A stretch of 16,388 bases of DNA from Candidatus Solibacter sp. (GCA_017883345.1 JADGNT010000015.1:1-16388); one strand, 5' to 3'; shown: positions 1 through 7,504, numbered from the stretch's first letter. The notes: generated by a model from the letters alone, not told the origin. Numbers and translations: made by a program.

Positions 1-734
1 AGGGTCTGATTCTTGAGCAGCACCTCGAGGGCGCGTTTGCCCACGTGGCACTCCGTGCAGCCCTTGGAGGAGAATAGCTTCTCGCCGGAATCCGACGGCG
101 GGAAGGAGAAGTTCCTGGCCAGATTGCGGGTCTCCGGCAGGTTTTGCAGGTAGACCAGCATGTCCGTCAATTCCTGCCCGGTGATCTTGCCCCAGGCCAA
201 CTTCTTCTTGGAGAATTCGGCGCGCATCTTGGGCCCGTGGTTCCACATCTGTTGGGCCAGGATCACCGGGTCGGCCAGCGACTCCCACTTGGCCACGGGT
301 GGCGCGGCCGCTTCCTTCGAACTGGTGATGCCGTGGCAATCGGCGCAGTGCCGGGCGGTAAATGCCTGCTTGCCGCGGGCGGCGTCCCCGGCCATTTCGA
401 AGTAGCGGGCCGACACGAAGTAGGCGAACAGATCCGCGGCCTTTTCGGGAGTCATGTTCCCCTTCTTGACGCCCTGCTGCTTCATGGCGGTCCACATATC
501 GGGCGCGTGATTCCACATCAGGCTGGCCATCACCGAGGGAGTGTAGTCGCGACCCACGCGGCGCGACAGATCGGGCGCCAGGGTACCGCCTTTGCCCTTC
601 AGGCTGTGACATTGAATGCACTGTTCGCTCTGGAACAGTTGTTCGCCGCGCCGGGCGTCGCCGGGGATAATACTCGCCCCTGGCGTACTCCAGACGACGA
701 CCGCGCCCACAGCAATCACTCGAAGCATGAACAT
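1..734 (-). CDS. Multiheme c-type cytochrome with at least three mono-heme domains, 3' end outside window
   Basis: The minus strand encodes 244 residues before the window edge. An N-terminal hydrophobic segment (residues 5-21, cleavage likely after the Ala-Ser near 20) suggests export to the periplasm. Three heme-binding CXXCH motifs are visible: CIQCH at 39-43, CADCH at 130-134 and CTECH at 226-230. They are spaced about 90-95 residues apart, as in tandem class-I cytochrome c domains. Each of the first two domains is followed by a similar MWNH-containing stretch (73-76 and 163-166), pointing to internal duplication; Met residues there could be axial ligands. I chose the ATG at 734 because AGGAG lies 7 nt upstream (742-746); the next ATG, two codons on, is too far from it. 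The gene starts 10 bp after the barrel gene, so it is the fourth cistron of the electron-transfer operon. The likely role is shuttling electrons in the periplasm; partners and the missing C-terminus are unknown. Confidence 0.88.
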   Translation of the reverse strand, partial: MFMLRVIAVGAVVVWSTPGASIIPGDARRGEQLFQSEQCIQCHSLKGKGGTLAPDLSRRVGRDYTPSVMASLMWNHAPDMWTAMKQQGVKKGNMTPEKAADLFAYFVSARYFEMAGDAARGKQAFTARHCADCHGITSSKEAAAPPVAKWESLADPVILAQQMWNHGPKMRAEFSKKKLAWGKITGQELTDMLVYLQNLPETRNLARNFSFPPSDSGEKLFSSKGCTECHVGKRALEVLLKNQT

Positions 735-741
735 TGCTGGT

Positions 742-746
742 CTCCT
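742..746 (-). promoter_or_regulatory. Ribosome binding site of the triheme cytochrome gene
   Basis: AGGAG on the minus strand, 7 nt before the ATG at 734. It overlaps the TAG stop codon of the preceding barrel gene (745-747), so translation of the two cistrons is probably coupled. It fixes the start at 734 rather than at the in-frame ATG at 728. Confidence 0.6.
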
Positions 747-2826
747 ATCTACTCAGTCTGAGCCCGGTCATGAAAATGTGCGCCCGGAACCCCTCATACA
801 GATACAACTGCTCGCCGAAGCCGTACCATCGCCACTCGGTGTTCCATTGTACGTGCTTTTGGAGTGGCAGGGAAAGGCGTCCCAGCGGCTGATAGTAGCG
901 TGAGGCCCGCGAGCCCGAGGAGACGAACAGCGATCCGCCGGCGGAAAGCTTGGGCGCGATGCCCGCCACCTTGGGCAGCACGATATCGATGGTCGAGGTC
1001 GCCGTGTGGGCGTTCTCTTTATAGTTGGAAACCGTGGGTGCGAAGAACGGCAGCAGCAGAAAATCGATATGGGAGTACAGCGTGGAGCGGTCGTACTCCG
1101 CCATGACGCTGATGCGCTTGCCGCCGCCGGGCGTCCAGAACGCGGCCAGCGAATTGTCCCGGCTGCGGAAATCGTACTGGATGCCCGCGGTGGGATTCTG
1201 GTTGTCGAGCAGCCCGAAGTTCGCCTGGAACCAGAGCGAGGCCGACGCCTGATACTTCGCCCGCGCCCGCACCTTCTGGTAGTTGTAGAGGCTGGTGCGG
1301 AAGTAATTCTGGTCGGTGGAGGCGCCTTCATAGTCCACGTTCAGGGAGAGCTTCTGCCAGGGACGGATGGTCGCCCCGGCCAGCCCCACATTGCGCTTCA
1401 ATGCGCCGAGGGCCAGCGATCCGCTCTGGTCGAGGGTGCCCGCGCGCACGGTGGCATCGCCCCACTCGTAGCGGTAGCCGCCGCGCAGGGTGATTTTCTT
1501 CGTAACGTCGAGGATGGCTTCCACCTGCTGCCGGTTGTTGGTCACGGCCTGCTGTGTGGAAAGAGCCGAGACCAGCGCGGGGAAGGTGGCGCCCGGGGTG
1601 AGCAGGATCTGCTCGGTGAGCGCGCCCGCGCCGGTCTCGTTGTAGCGGTTGGTGGAGAAGGAGTCGATGATCTTCAACCGCTTGAAAGGCCGGATTTCCG
1701 CCCCCGCGCTGACGAGCGTGTGCTTGGCATTGGAGGAACTCGCGCCGATATTGTATTGCCCGCTGTAGAGAAGCAGCGAGCTGAGCAGCGCGAAATTGCC
1801 GGTCGCCGTGTCGAAGTAGCGCGCGTCCGTCTTGGGTTCGCTGTACAGGAATTGGCCGTTGAGGTCCAACCACGAAAAAGGACTGGCCGTCGCCAGAACC
1901 TTGGTGTACACACTGCTGCCGCGGACACCGTAGGTCTGCGTCAGGGTATTGAGCACCAGCGTGCCGCCCAGAATCGGTGTGGTGCGGTCGCCGAAATTCG
2001 CTCCGTTGGCGCTGGCCTGGTCGTCGTCCTTATAGGTGGTCCCGCCCTGTTCGAGCGTGACGTGCCAGCGATTGTATTCGAGCCGCACGCCGCCGCGATA
2101 GTTGTTGGTACTGTCGCGCAACAGCATGGGGACCGCGAATGAGTTGTTGCTGTCTTGCACCCAGGTTTCCACTCCGTGGCCGTAGCCCGAGTTTCGTTCG
2201 AACACGAGGTACGGCAGGATGTGCTTACCGGGGAAAAGCTCGAGATCCATGTAGCCGCTGCGCCGCCGCATGTCGAAGGCGCGCTCATCGAACCCGCGCG
2301 GCGCCAGGGGATTGGCGAACGAGGGCAGCGCGTTAAAGTACGCGATGTTCCGGTAGTCGCCGCGCAGTTCGTACACACCCCGCTTGTTGACGTCGATGTG
2401 AGCCGTATTGTAAGGGTCGCCCCCCCACGCATTGGCGCGGGCGTCGATGCGGTCAAATAGCCGGTGTTTGGGGTCGGTGATGGTGAAATCCAGACCCGTG
2501 AGCTTCGGTCCGGCGCCCAGATTGACGATGCTGCGGTAGGTGGGAAGACTCCCCCGCACGTCGCCCACCCAACGATAGCCGAAATCGAAGCTGCCGGTGA
2601 TCCACTGCTCGGTGGAGGGGGCCGGGGAAGCGGCTTTCTCCGCGGCTTTCGCCGGAGCCGCCGGTTCAGGCGGCTTGGCCTGGTCGTCCGCCTTGGCGGG
2701 GGCTGCCGCGGCTGCTTCCGCCTTGGCTTCTGGCGTGACTGCTGCCTTGTCTGGGGGCTTGGCTGGCGGCGCCGGCGGTTGTGCAAATGCCGCAACGGTG
2801 ATGAGGAATGCCAGTAGAAATCTCAT
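745..2826 (-). CDS. Outer-membrane beta-barrel of MtrB/PioB type (porin of a porin-cytochrome conduit)
   Basis: A 693-residue exported protein. A short signal peptide (about 1-15, ending AAFA) is followed by an Ala/Pro/Lys-rich low-complexity stretch (about 16-70). After that come many short amphipathic strands rich in Tyr, Phe, Arg and Asn with Gly turns, continuing to the C-terminus, the pattern of a large outer-membrane barrel. It contains no cysteine and no heme motif. An ATG at 2826 gives a 4-bp ATGA overlap with the stop of the decaheme cytochrome gene; the open frame extends upstream to 2991 but only overlaps that gene. Its length matches MtrB/PioB porins (around 700 residues), and position between an MtrA-like and another cytochrome gene supports the role of a sheath that lets the MtrA-like wire cross the outer membrane. 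The CXXC near the N-terminus of Shewanella MtrB is absent, and the family call rests mainly on fold and context. Another barrel family recruited to the same role is possible. Confidence 0.75.
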   Translation of the reverse strand: MRFLLAFLITVAAFAQPPAPPAKPPDKAAVTPEAKAEAAAAAPAKADDQAKPPEPAAPAKAAEKAASPAPSTEQWITGSFDFGYRWVGDVRGSLPTYRSIVNLGAGPKLTGLDFTITDPKHRLFDRIDARANAWGGDPYNTAHIDVNKRGVYELRGDYRNIAYFNALPSFANPLAPRGFDERAFDMRRRSGYMDLELFPGKHILPYLVFERNSGYGHGVETWVQDSNNSFAVPMLLRDSTNNYRGGVRLEYNRWHVTLEQGGTTYKDDDQASANGANFGDRTTPILGGTLVLNTLTQTYGVRGSSVYTKVLATASPFSWLDLNGQFLYSEPKTDARYFDTATGNFALLSSLLLYSGQYNIGASSSNAKHTLVSAGAEIRPFKRLKIIDSFSTNRYNETGAGALTEQILLTPGATFPALVSALSTQQAVTNNRQQVEAILDVTKKITLRGGYRYEWGDATVRAGTLDQSGSLALGALKRNVGLAGATIRPWQKLSLNVDYEGASTDQNYFRTSLYNYQKVRARAKYQASASLWFQANFGLLDNQNPTAGIQYDFRSRDNSLAAFWTPGGGKRISVMAEYDRSTLYSHIDFLLLPFFAPTVSNYKENAHTATSTIDIVLPKVAGIAPKLSAGGSLFVSSGSRASRYYQPLGRLSLPLQKHVQWNTEWRWYGFGEQLYLYEGFRAHIFMTGLRLSR

Positions 2827-3824
2827 TTGGTGAATGCCCGATTCGCATAGGAACCATGCACCTTCTGGTGACAGAGAGTGCAGTTTTGGAACCGCGGACT
2901 GCGCAGATCGTGGATCGCCGGCCCCACCGTTCCCAATGTCGAGTTGGCCGCGGGATTCGGCACCGGCAGGTTGGAGTGGCACTCCATGCACACGAAGCGC
3001 ACTTCATGCCTGGTCAGCATCCGTGGATTCGCCGACCCGTGCGGTTGGTGGCACGCCGCGCATCCTTCGAGGCGCACCGGAGCGTGCTCAAACGGAAAGG
3101 GTCCCATTTTATCGCCGTGGCATTTGGCGCAGCTTGGTTCGTTGGAGCGCGTAGTCTGAATCTGCCGGGGCAACGCGCTGCCGTGCGGATTGTGACAATC
3201 CACGCAGGACATAGCCCCTTCCGGCAGGCGGTGTTTGTATGGTTTCTGGAAGCTGGCCCACACATCGGTGTGGCATGCGGCGCACAGTGCGTTGATTTCC
3301 GCCGGCTTGCGCGCAACCAGGCCGTGCGGTCCATTCTTGTGGATGGAGTGGCAGGCCGTGCAACTCACCTGATTTCTGGCATGACTGCTATTAATACGTC
3401 CGCTGTGCGTGGACTGATTCCGATGGCAGGTGAGGCAGGTGCGATCGGCTTCGCCGGGCTGCAACTTGGCAGGTTGTTTGATATCCGCGGCGGACGCCGA
3501 TTCGGCGTGCTTGCTGCCCGGCCCGTGGCAGGACTCGCAGGCTTTGGTATCCCAGCCGCGTTTTTTATCGGTTTCCACCAGTTGGTGAGGGCTCTTCTGG
3601 AAGGCGTTGAAGATGTCCTCGTGACACATCTGGCAGGTAGTGGAGCCGACGAATTCCGCCGGCTTGTTCTCCGGGGGCGGAGAAGCGGGAGCGCCGGCTT
3701 TTTCCTGAGCGCTCCCCATGGCAGCTAACAGCATGGCCGCGCCCACAAGCCCCGCCGTGCGCGTCCATGAGGGACGCGCACGGGGAGACTGGTGGCGGGT
3801 TGAGTGTACGGGCAGCACGAACAT
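2823..3824 (-). CDS. DmsE/MtrA-family decaheme c-type cytochrome
   Basis: A 333-residue periplasmic cytochrome. The N-terminus is unusually long and basic before a hydrophobic core at about 23-37, with signal cleavage likely at GSA-Q near residue 39. Ten CXXCH motifs follow, from CQMCH (64-68) through CESCH, CLTCH, CTACH, CAACH, CVDCH, CAKCH, CAACH and CMECH to CTLCH (315-319). Additional His residues in HGP, HNPHG and HQPHG contexts are likely distal ligands for bis-His hemes. Size and heme count match MtrA, DmsE and PioA, which form a linear heme wire inserted into an MtrB-type barrel. I take ATG 3824 because AGGA lies 9 nt upstream (3834-3837), inside the 17-bp gap after the OmcA-like gene. 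The stop overlaps the barrel start (ATGA), implying coupled synthesis of wire and sheath. Identification as a decaheme member of this family is secure; the direction of electron flow is not shown by sequence. Confidence 0.93.
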   Translation of the reverse strand: MFVLPVHSTRHQSPRARPSWTRTAGLVGAAMLLAAMGSAQEKAGAPASPPPENKPAEFVGSTTCQMCHEDIFNAFQKSPHQLVETDKKRGWDTKACESCHGPGSKHAESASAADIKQPAKLQPGEADRTCLTCHRNQSTHSGRINSSHARNQVSCTACHSIHKNGPHGLVARKPAEINALCAACHTDVWASFQKPYKHRLPEGAMSCVDCHNPHGSALPRQIQTTRSNEPSCAKCHGDKMGPFPFEHAPVRLEGCAACHQPHGSANPRMLTRHEVRFVCMECHSNLPVPNPAANSTLGTVGPAIHDLRSPRFQNCTLCHQKVHGSYANRAFTK

Positions 3825-3841
3825 GGCGTTCTGTCCTTTTC

Positions 3842-6007
3842 TTATTTGCCGGCGTGCATTTTGTCTACGTCGAACTCGGCGCCTATCGCGTGGCAGACAT
3901 CGCAGCTCTCACCGAACTTCGGATCGGTCTGCAATACCGCGTGAGCCAGCGCCGAGAGTTTCAGGTGGCACGCCGTGCAGGCCGATGTTGTGGCCGCGAC
4001 GGGGCTGATCCTGCCCTGCGGATCCAGCACGTTGTTCTTGCCGATGGGGAAGGTGGCTTCCGAGTTGTTGACGTGGCACATGTAGCATTTGGCCGTGTCG
4101 GGGACCCCGCCGGTGGGCGTCATCGCGGGATAACGCACGTCGCTGAAATCGTTATGGCTACCGCCGAACCCGACAATGATGTAGGTCTGATTGAATGCCT
4201 GCAGGCCCTCGCCGGTGTGGATCTTGTGGATCATCAGGGCGAAGTTGATGGACTGGGGCGGTAGGGCCTTGTCGGCCGGGTTGGTGGCGACCACGCGGAC
4301 CACGCTGTCGTTCTCGCTCGGGTTGTGGCACAGCACGCACTGTTCGATCTGGTTGCGGTTTTCGCCGTGGAGCGAGAGGGTGCTGTGGCAGCCGTTGCAT
4401 TTGGCAATGTCTACCACCTGGCGGCGCGCGGCCACTTTGGAGCCGTCCACCGCGAAGTAGAAGACCTTATTCACGGCGCCGTATTCGCTGGTCTGTTCCT
4501 GCGCCGTACCTGCCAGCAGCGTAATCCCGCGGCGGGCTTCGATGCCGATCGCGTACGTGCCCGTGGCCTTCGCCGGAATCAGGTGGGTGAAGGTGTAGGT
4601 GCAGGTGCCGTCGTTGGCGCACTTGGCCGTCGCAGCCGGACTCTCCGATACGTAGCCTGAAGTGGTTACGTCGGAACCGAAACTGGTGTAACCGTAGTCC
4701 GAGGCCGGACCGGCCAGCACCAGCGCCAGGCGGTTGCTGCCGCCGGTCAACTGCGCCATGGTGACGCCGTTGCCTGCGAAGTCTTTCACCGTGAAGGTGA
4801 CGGTCGGGGCCTTGCCGGCAACGCCGTTATCCACTTTAAGGATGTTGGCAACGATGCCGGGGCGGGTGGCGGATTCGGTGGGAACGGTGTGCGCGCCCTT
4901 GATGGAAGCGTCGAACTCCAGTTCGCCCTGCGGAATGTGGCACTGGGTGCACTGGTTATCGGAAACCTGCGGCAGATTGACGTGGTTGGCGCCGGTGGCG
5001 AAGTTCACGTTGTCGTGGCAGGATCCGCAGGCCACGCGGCTCGGGTTCGTGAGCCAGTTATTGGCCTGCGCCGCACCCGTTACCTGCGTGGGTTCGTGGC
5101 AAAACACGCAGCGCCGCGGGTCGGACGGCAGAACCACCGTCGACCAGTCGGATACCGCCTGATTGAAACCGATGATCTGGTAGGGCTTGCCGGCAATTAC
5201 GCTGGGGAGCTGGCTGCCCATGTGCAGCTTGTGGACGAACACCTTCATGTCCAAGGTGTTCCCGGTGTCGGGATCGACCGTCTGCGGGGTGTGGCACATG
5301 ATGCACAGGTCGATGCCGCGGCGCGAGCCGCCATGGAACGACAGCGCATCGTGGCACTTGTTGCAGGTCGCCGTGCGGATCACGTCCCGGGTGTTGGTGG
5401 GCGCGCCGCCCGCCGGAATCCAGGTCATCGTATTGCTATCGTAATTCGTGCCCAGATCGAACTCGGTCAGGTTGCGCGAACCGTAGATGCCGACGCGATG
5501 GGTTGCCGTCGGGTCCCACGCAGCGCTGTTGGCGCCGGCGGCCTTGGTCTTAAAGGTGTAGACAAATTCGCCGTCGGCCACCTGTTTGGTGGTCCCGCCG
5601 GAATCCGCGCCCGCCTGAATCGCCGTCACGTTGGTGATGGGGCTGGTCTGTGGGCGCGTGGCGTACGACACAAACTGCGTCTGCCCTTTTGGGATGTACG
5701 CACAGAGGAAACTCACCGAGACAGCGCCCGGTGTGGTGATACCTGCCGGATCCAGGGGCAGTCCGTTGGGATCGGTAATCTTGTAATCGACACTGATCGT
5801 GCCGTCTTGCGCGATATTGGCCGAGACGATTTTCAGCGTCAGACCGGGACGAACGAAATTCACGGTCGCTTCCGAGGCGTAGTAGGCCTTGTCGTGCGGC
5901 GTGAATGCAGTCTTTTTTGGCGCGCTCATGAGAACCACGGAACCCGTGATCACTACCAGCGCCAATGCGTATCGAATAACCGCGAACACCGAAGAAGGAA
6001 TCCGCAT
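3842..6007 (-). CDS. OmcA/MtrC-family decaheme c-type cytochrome (surface terminal reductase candidate)
   Basis: A 721-residue protein with the four-domain layout known from OmcA/MtrC: beta domain I (about 45-205), pentaheme domain II, beta domain III (about 385-525), pentaheme domain IV. CXXCH motifs start at 215, 235, 300, 327 and 353, then at 537, 557, 641, 677 and 702. The repeated contexts FVHKLHMG (257-264) and MIHKIHTGEG (592-601) supply probable distal His ligands and show the two halves are duplicates. A CX5C pair at 463 and 469 in domain III could form a disulfide. A TPT triplet at 630-632 resembles the S/T-P-S/T mineral-binding motif proposed for MtrC/OmcA, but so short a motif is weak evidence. 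The N-terminal hydrophobic segment (about 10-28) has no following Cys; the first Cys is 102, so this is not a typical lipoprotein. The ATG at 6007 is favoured over an in-frame TTG at 6019 because GGAG (6014-6017) lies 6 nt before it. It is the first gene of the operon. Confidence 0.94.
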   Translation of the reverse strand: MRIPSSVFAVIRYALALVVITGSVVLMSAPKKTAFTPHDKAYYASEATVNFVRPGLTLKIVSANIAQDGTISVDYKITDPNGLPLDPAGITTPGAVSVSFLCAYIPKGQTQFVSYATRPQTSPITNVTAIQAGADSGGTTKQVADGEFVYTFKTKAAGANSAAWDPTATHRVGIYGSRNLTEFDLGTNYDSNTMTWIPAGGAPTNTRDVIRTATCNKCHDALSFHGGSRRGIDLCIMCHTPQTVDPDTGNTLDMKVFVHKLHMGSQLPSVIAGKPYQIIGFNQAVSDWSTVVLPSDPRRCVFCHEPTQVTGAAQANNWLTNPSRVACGSCHDNVNFATGANHVNLPQVSDNQCTQCHIPQGELEFDASIKGAHTVPTESATRPGIVANILKVDNGVAGKAPTVTFTVKDFAGNGVTMAQLTGGSNRLALVLAGPASDYGYTSFGSDVTTSGYVSESPAATAKCANDGTCTYTFTHLIPAKATGTYAIGIEARRGITLLAGTAQEQTSEYGAVNKVFYFAVDGSKVAARRQVVDIAKCNGCHSTLSLHGENRNQIEQCVLCHNPSENDSVVRVVATNPADKALPPQSINFALMIHKIHTGEGLQAFNQTYIIVGFGGSHNDFSDVRYPAMTPTGGVPDTAKCYMCHVNNSEATFPIGKNNVLDPQGRISPVAATTSACTACHLKLSALAHAVLQTDPKFGESCDVCHAIGAEFDVDKMHAGK

Positions 6008-6060
6008 ACTAATCTCCAATAATTAAGAAAACGTGACCTTTCCTGCCCACCGATTTGGCC

Positions 6061-6072
6061 GGGAGTACTCCC
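6061..6072. promoter_or_regulatory. Perfect 12-bp palindrome GGGAGTACTCCC, candidate operator of the cytochrome operon
   Basis: GGGAGTACTCCC is self-complementary and lies 54-65 bp before the ATG of the OmcA-like gene, a usual distance for a dimeric regulator acting near a promoter. The core AGTACT recurs at 8626-8631 upstream of the histidine kinase gene. Which protein binds, if any, is unknown. Confidence 0.4.
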
Positions 6073-6246
6073 TATCCATACGGTCACCAGGCTGAAGCTA
6101 CCGAGCGAAAGTATCAGAGCACTCGCCACGCCAAACCGCCGCCCCCGAAACCGGACATGGAAGCCTTTTGTTATGTGTCTGATGAAAAATCCAGCACGGC
6201 AGTGAGTTCTTTCCCTACCATCAGAGATGGGTCAAAAACACCGAGG

Positions 6247-6285
6247 TTCCTGGGTGAAAATCCGCACGTGGGATTTCGCCCTGAA
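6247..6285. repeat. Long imperfect hairpin in the leader region
   Basis: TTC-ct-GGGTGAAAATCC pairs with GGATTTCGCCC-t-GAA across a 7-nt GCACGTG loop. That gives about 14 pairs with one G.U pair, one bulged A and a small internal loop. No T-tract follows on either strand, so it is not a standard intrinsic terminator. It may be part of a structured leader RNA on the minus strand or of an unrecognised small RNA. Confidence 0.45.
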
Positions 6286-6499
6286 CGAATGCTCAGGAGT
6301 TTTAGATCGGGAATACACCTGAATTGGCTTGCCGCAGCCGAGGCTCTGGGCAACAAATGGTGCGCCGACGCTGTGGTGAACTTGCCGCAATTGGTTTGCC
6401 AATTTGACCGACCGTGGGGCTCTCGATGTTAGAAAACACCACAACTGGGATGTCAGTCAACCTGTTTTAGGAGAAGAGTATCCAAAAAATGTTTAGGTC

Positions 6500-6528
6500 T
6501 TGATTTCGTCTGTATTCACGTGTATCCT
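6500..6528 (+). promoter_or_regulatory. Possible sigma70-type promoter for the small gene at 6573
   Basis: TTGATT (6500-6505) and TATCCT (6523-6528) are separated by 17 bp and match the -35 and -10 consensus at four positions each. Transcription would begin near 6535, leaving a short leader before the ATG at 6573. It is a consensus match only. Confidence 0.35.
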
Positions 6529-6572
6529 ATCCACTTCGGTAAGACAATTCTGTACTCATAGGGATAATCCCG

Positions 6573-6788
6573 ATGGCATTTTCGGCCGCTACCAAACTTC
6601 CAGACCGTGAGCACCGTCGGCGCATCGTGCGCCCATCGGACGACGTCCGGTACCGCGCACTCGCACGTCTGTACGAGCGCAGATCCGCCGTGGACAATTT
6701 GATTAGTGCTTTGGAACACTATCAGCAAGAGCAGAGGGGGCTAACCGCGCAGTGCCCCGCCGCTAGTGCTGAGGAGATGTCGTCGTAA
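6573..6788 (+). CDS. Small hypothetical protein, 71 aa
   Basis: I do not recognise a named family. The product is highly charged (Arg, Glu, Asp) and predicted mostly helical. The central segment RYRALARLYERRSAVDNLIS (about 26-45) followed by ALEHYQQEQ reads like a helical pair, and resembles small proteins I associate with Acidobacteria. There is no signal peptide or membrane segment. The start ATG follows a weak GGGAT ribosome-binding sequence, part of a GGGAT-A-ATCCC palindrome (6561-6571) that abuts the start codon. Its 3' end overlaps the convergent response-regulator gene by 26 bp. Natural codon use and a plausible promoter favour a real gene; function is unknown. Confidence 0.6.
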   Translation: MAFSAATKLPDREHRRRIVRPSDDVRYRALARLYERRSAVDNLISALEHYQQEQRGLTAQCPAASAEEMSS

Positions 6789-7425
6789 GGTTGCGCTCGA
6801 TGGCGAACTTGACCAGCCCCACCAGGTCGTGAACGTTGAGTTTACGCATCAGGCTGGCGCGGTAGGTATCCACCGTTTTGGGGCTGATTTCCAGCAGCTC
6901 GGCGATATCCTTGGCGCGGAGCCCGTTCACCAGATAAGAGAAGACCTCCATTTCCCGGGGGCTGAGCGCCCCCAGCGGGTCCTCGGGACGGCTCTTGTCG
7001 GCCTTGGCGAAGAGCCCGGCGCCGCGCAACATGGGCGACACGTACACGCCCCCGTCGCGCACAAAGTTGATGGCGTCCAGCAGATGACGCCCGGGACCGT
7101 CTTTGAGGAGGTAGGCGTCGGCGCCGGCGCGCAAGGCTTCCATTACCGTGCCTTCCTCGCGGCTGATCGAGAGGATCATCAGCCTGACGGTGCAGCCCGC
7201 CGTGCGCAGTCTGCGGATCGCCTCAACACCGGTCACCACCGGCATGTGCAGGTCGAGAATGGCGAAATCCGGTTTCAGTGCCATGATCATTTCGACCGCT
7301 GCGCCACCATCGGCCACCTGGCCCAGGACATGCATACCATGAGAGGTGCAGAGGGCCGCGATACCTTCCCTCACAATGACATGGTCGTCCGCCAGTACCA
7401 CCGTCGTTGCTGCCAGTTCCTGCAT
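6763..7425 (-). CDS. NarL/FixJ-family response regulator (REC plus LuxR-type HTH)
   Basis: A 220-residue two-component response regulator. The receiver domain (about 7-125) has the acidic pair D13-D14, phospho-acceptor D58 in LDLHMP, the switch residue S86 and conserved K108 in LLKDG. A LuxR-type helix-turn-helix covers about 152-212, with the typical LSPREMEVFSYLVNG start and the recognition-helix region ISPKTVDTYRASLMRKL. On phosphorylation such proteins dimerise and bind DNA. AAGGAG ends 4 nt before the ATG at 7425. The gene lies 79 bp downstream of the histidine kinase gene on the same strand, so the two are very likely a cognate pair. It sits about 760 bp upstream of the cytochrome operon, and regulation of that operon is plausible but inferred. 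Confidence 0.93.
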   Translation of the reverse strand: MQELAATTVVLADDHVIVREGIAALCTSHGMHVLGQVADGGAAVEMIMALKPDFAILDLHMPVVTGVEAIRRLRTAGCTVRLMILSISREEGTVMEALRAGADAYLLKDGPGRHLLDAINFVRDGGVYVSPMLRGAGLFAKADKSRPEDPLGALSPREMEVFSYLVNGLRAKDIAELLEISPKTVDTYRASLMRKLNVHDLVGLVKFAIERNLTTTSPQH

Positions 7426-7504
7426 GCTGCTCCTTCAGTTCCGCGCCTTCCGGCAGACTGTCCTTCGAGCGGGTGCGGTGCCGCCCCCCTGGGCCAAAAT
7501 GACG

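Larger units (their letters stand above)
6008..6572. other. Long intergenic region upstream of the cytochrome operon, no convincing gene
   Basis: About 565 bp separate the OmcA-like gene (minus) from the small plus-strand gene. Open frames here (for example a 125-codon one from 6055 on the plus strand) have no ribosome binding site, no recognisable motif and irregular composition. The DNA is less GC-rich than its surroundings. It contains a 12-bp perfect palindrome 54 bp from the operon start, a long imperfect hairpin at 6247-6285, a 6-bp inverted repeat AATTGG/CCAATT at 6389-6404, and a possible promoter facing right. It could hold the operon's promoter, a leader RNA or a small RNA; none can be proven from sequence. 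Confidence 0.5.

Noticed and set aside
1006..2142. 378-codon plus-strand open frame opposite the barrel gene
   Set aside because: It lies entirely antisense to a well-supported exported protein, has no ribosome binding site, and its composition is that of a GC-rich shadow frame.
3100..3730. CRISPR-like periodicity in the cytochrome genes
   Set aside because: The recurring TGGCA-type pattern on the plus strand is the reverse complement of CXXCH codons, not a repeat-spacer array.
6075..6170. Partial resemblance to a c-di-GMP-I (GEMM) riboswitch (CAAACC, GAAA and AAGCC blocks on the plus strand; GGTAG and GACCGTATGG on the minus strand)
   Set aside because: The conserved blocks are incomplete, the spacing does not fit, and neither strand gives the expected three-stem fold. 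An Infernal search would settle it.
6055..6432. 125-codon plus-strand open frame in the leader region
   Set aside because: No ribosome binding site, no domain or signal, mixed composition, and it runs through the hairpin; more likely non-coding.
6553..6559. TACTCAT, a match to the E. coli NarL heptamer
   Set aside because: A degenerate 7-mer is expected by chance many times in a window this size, and it is not in a paired arrangement.
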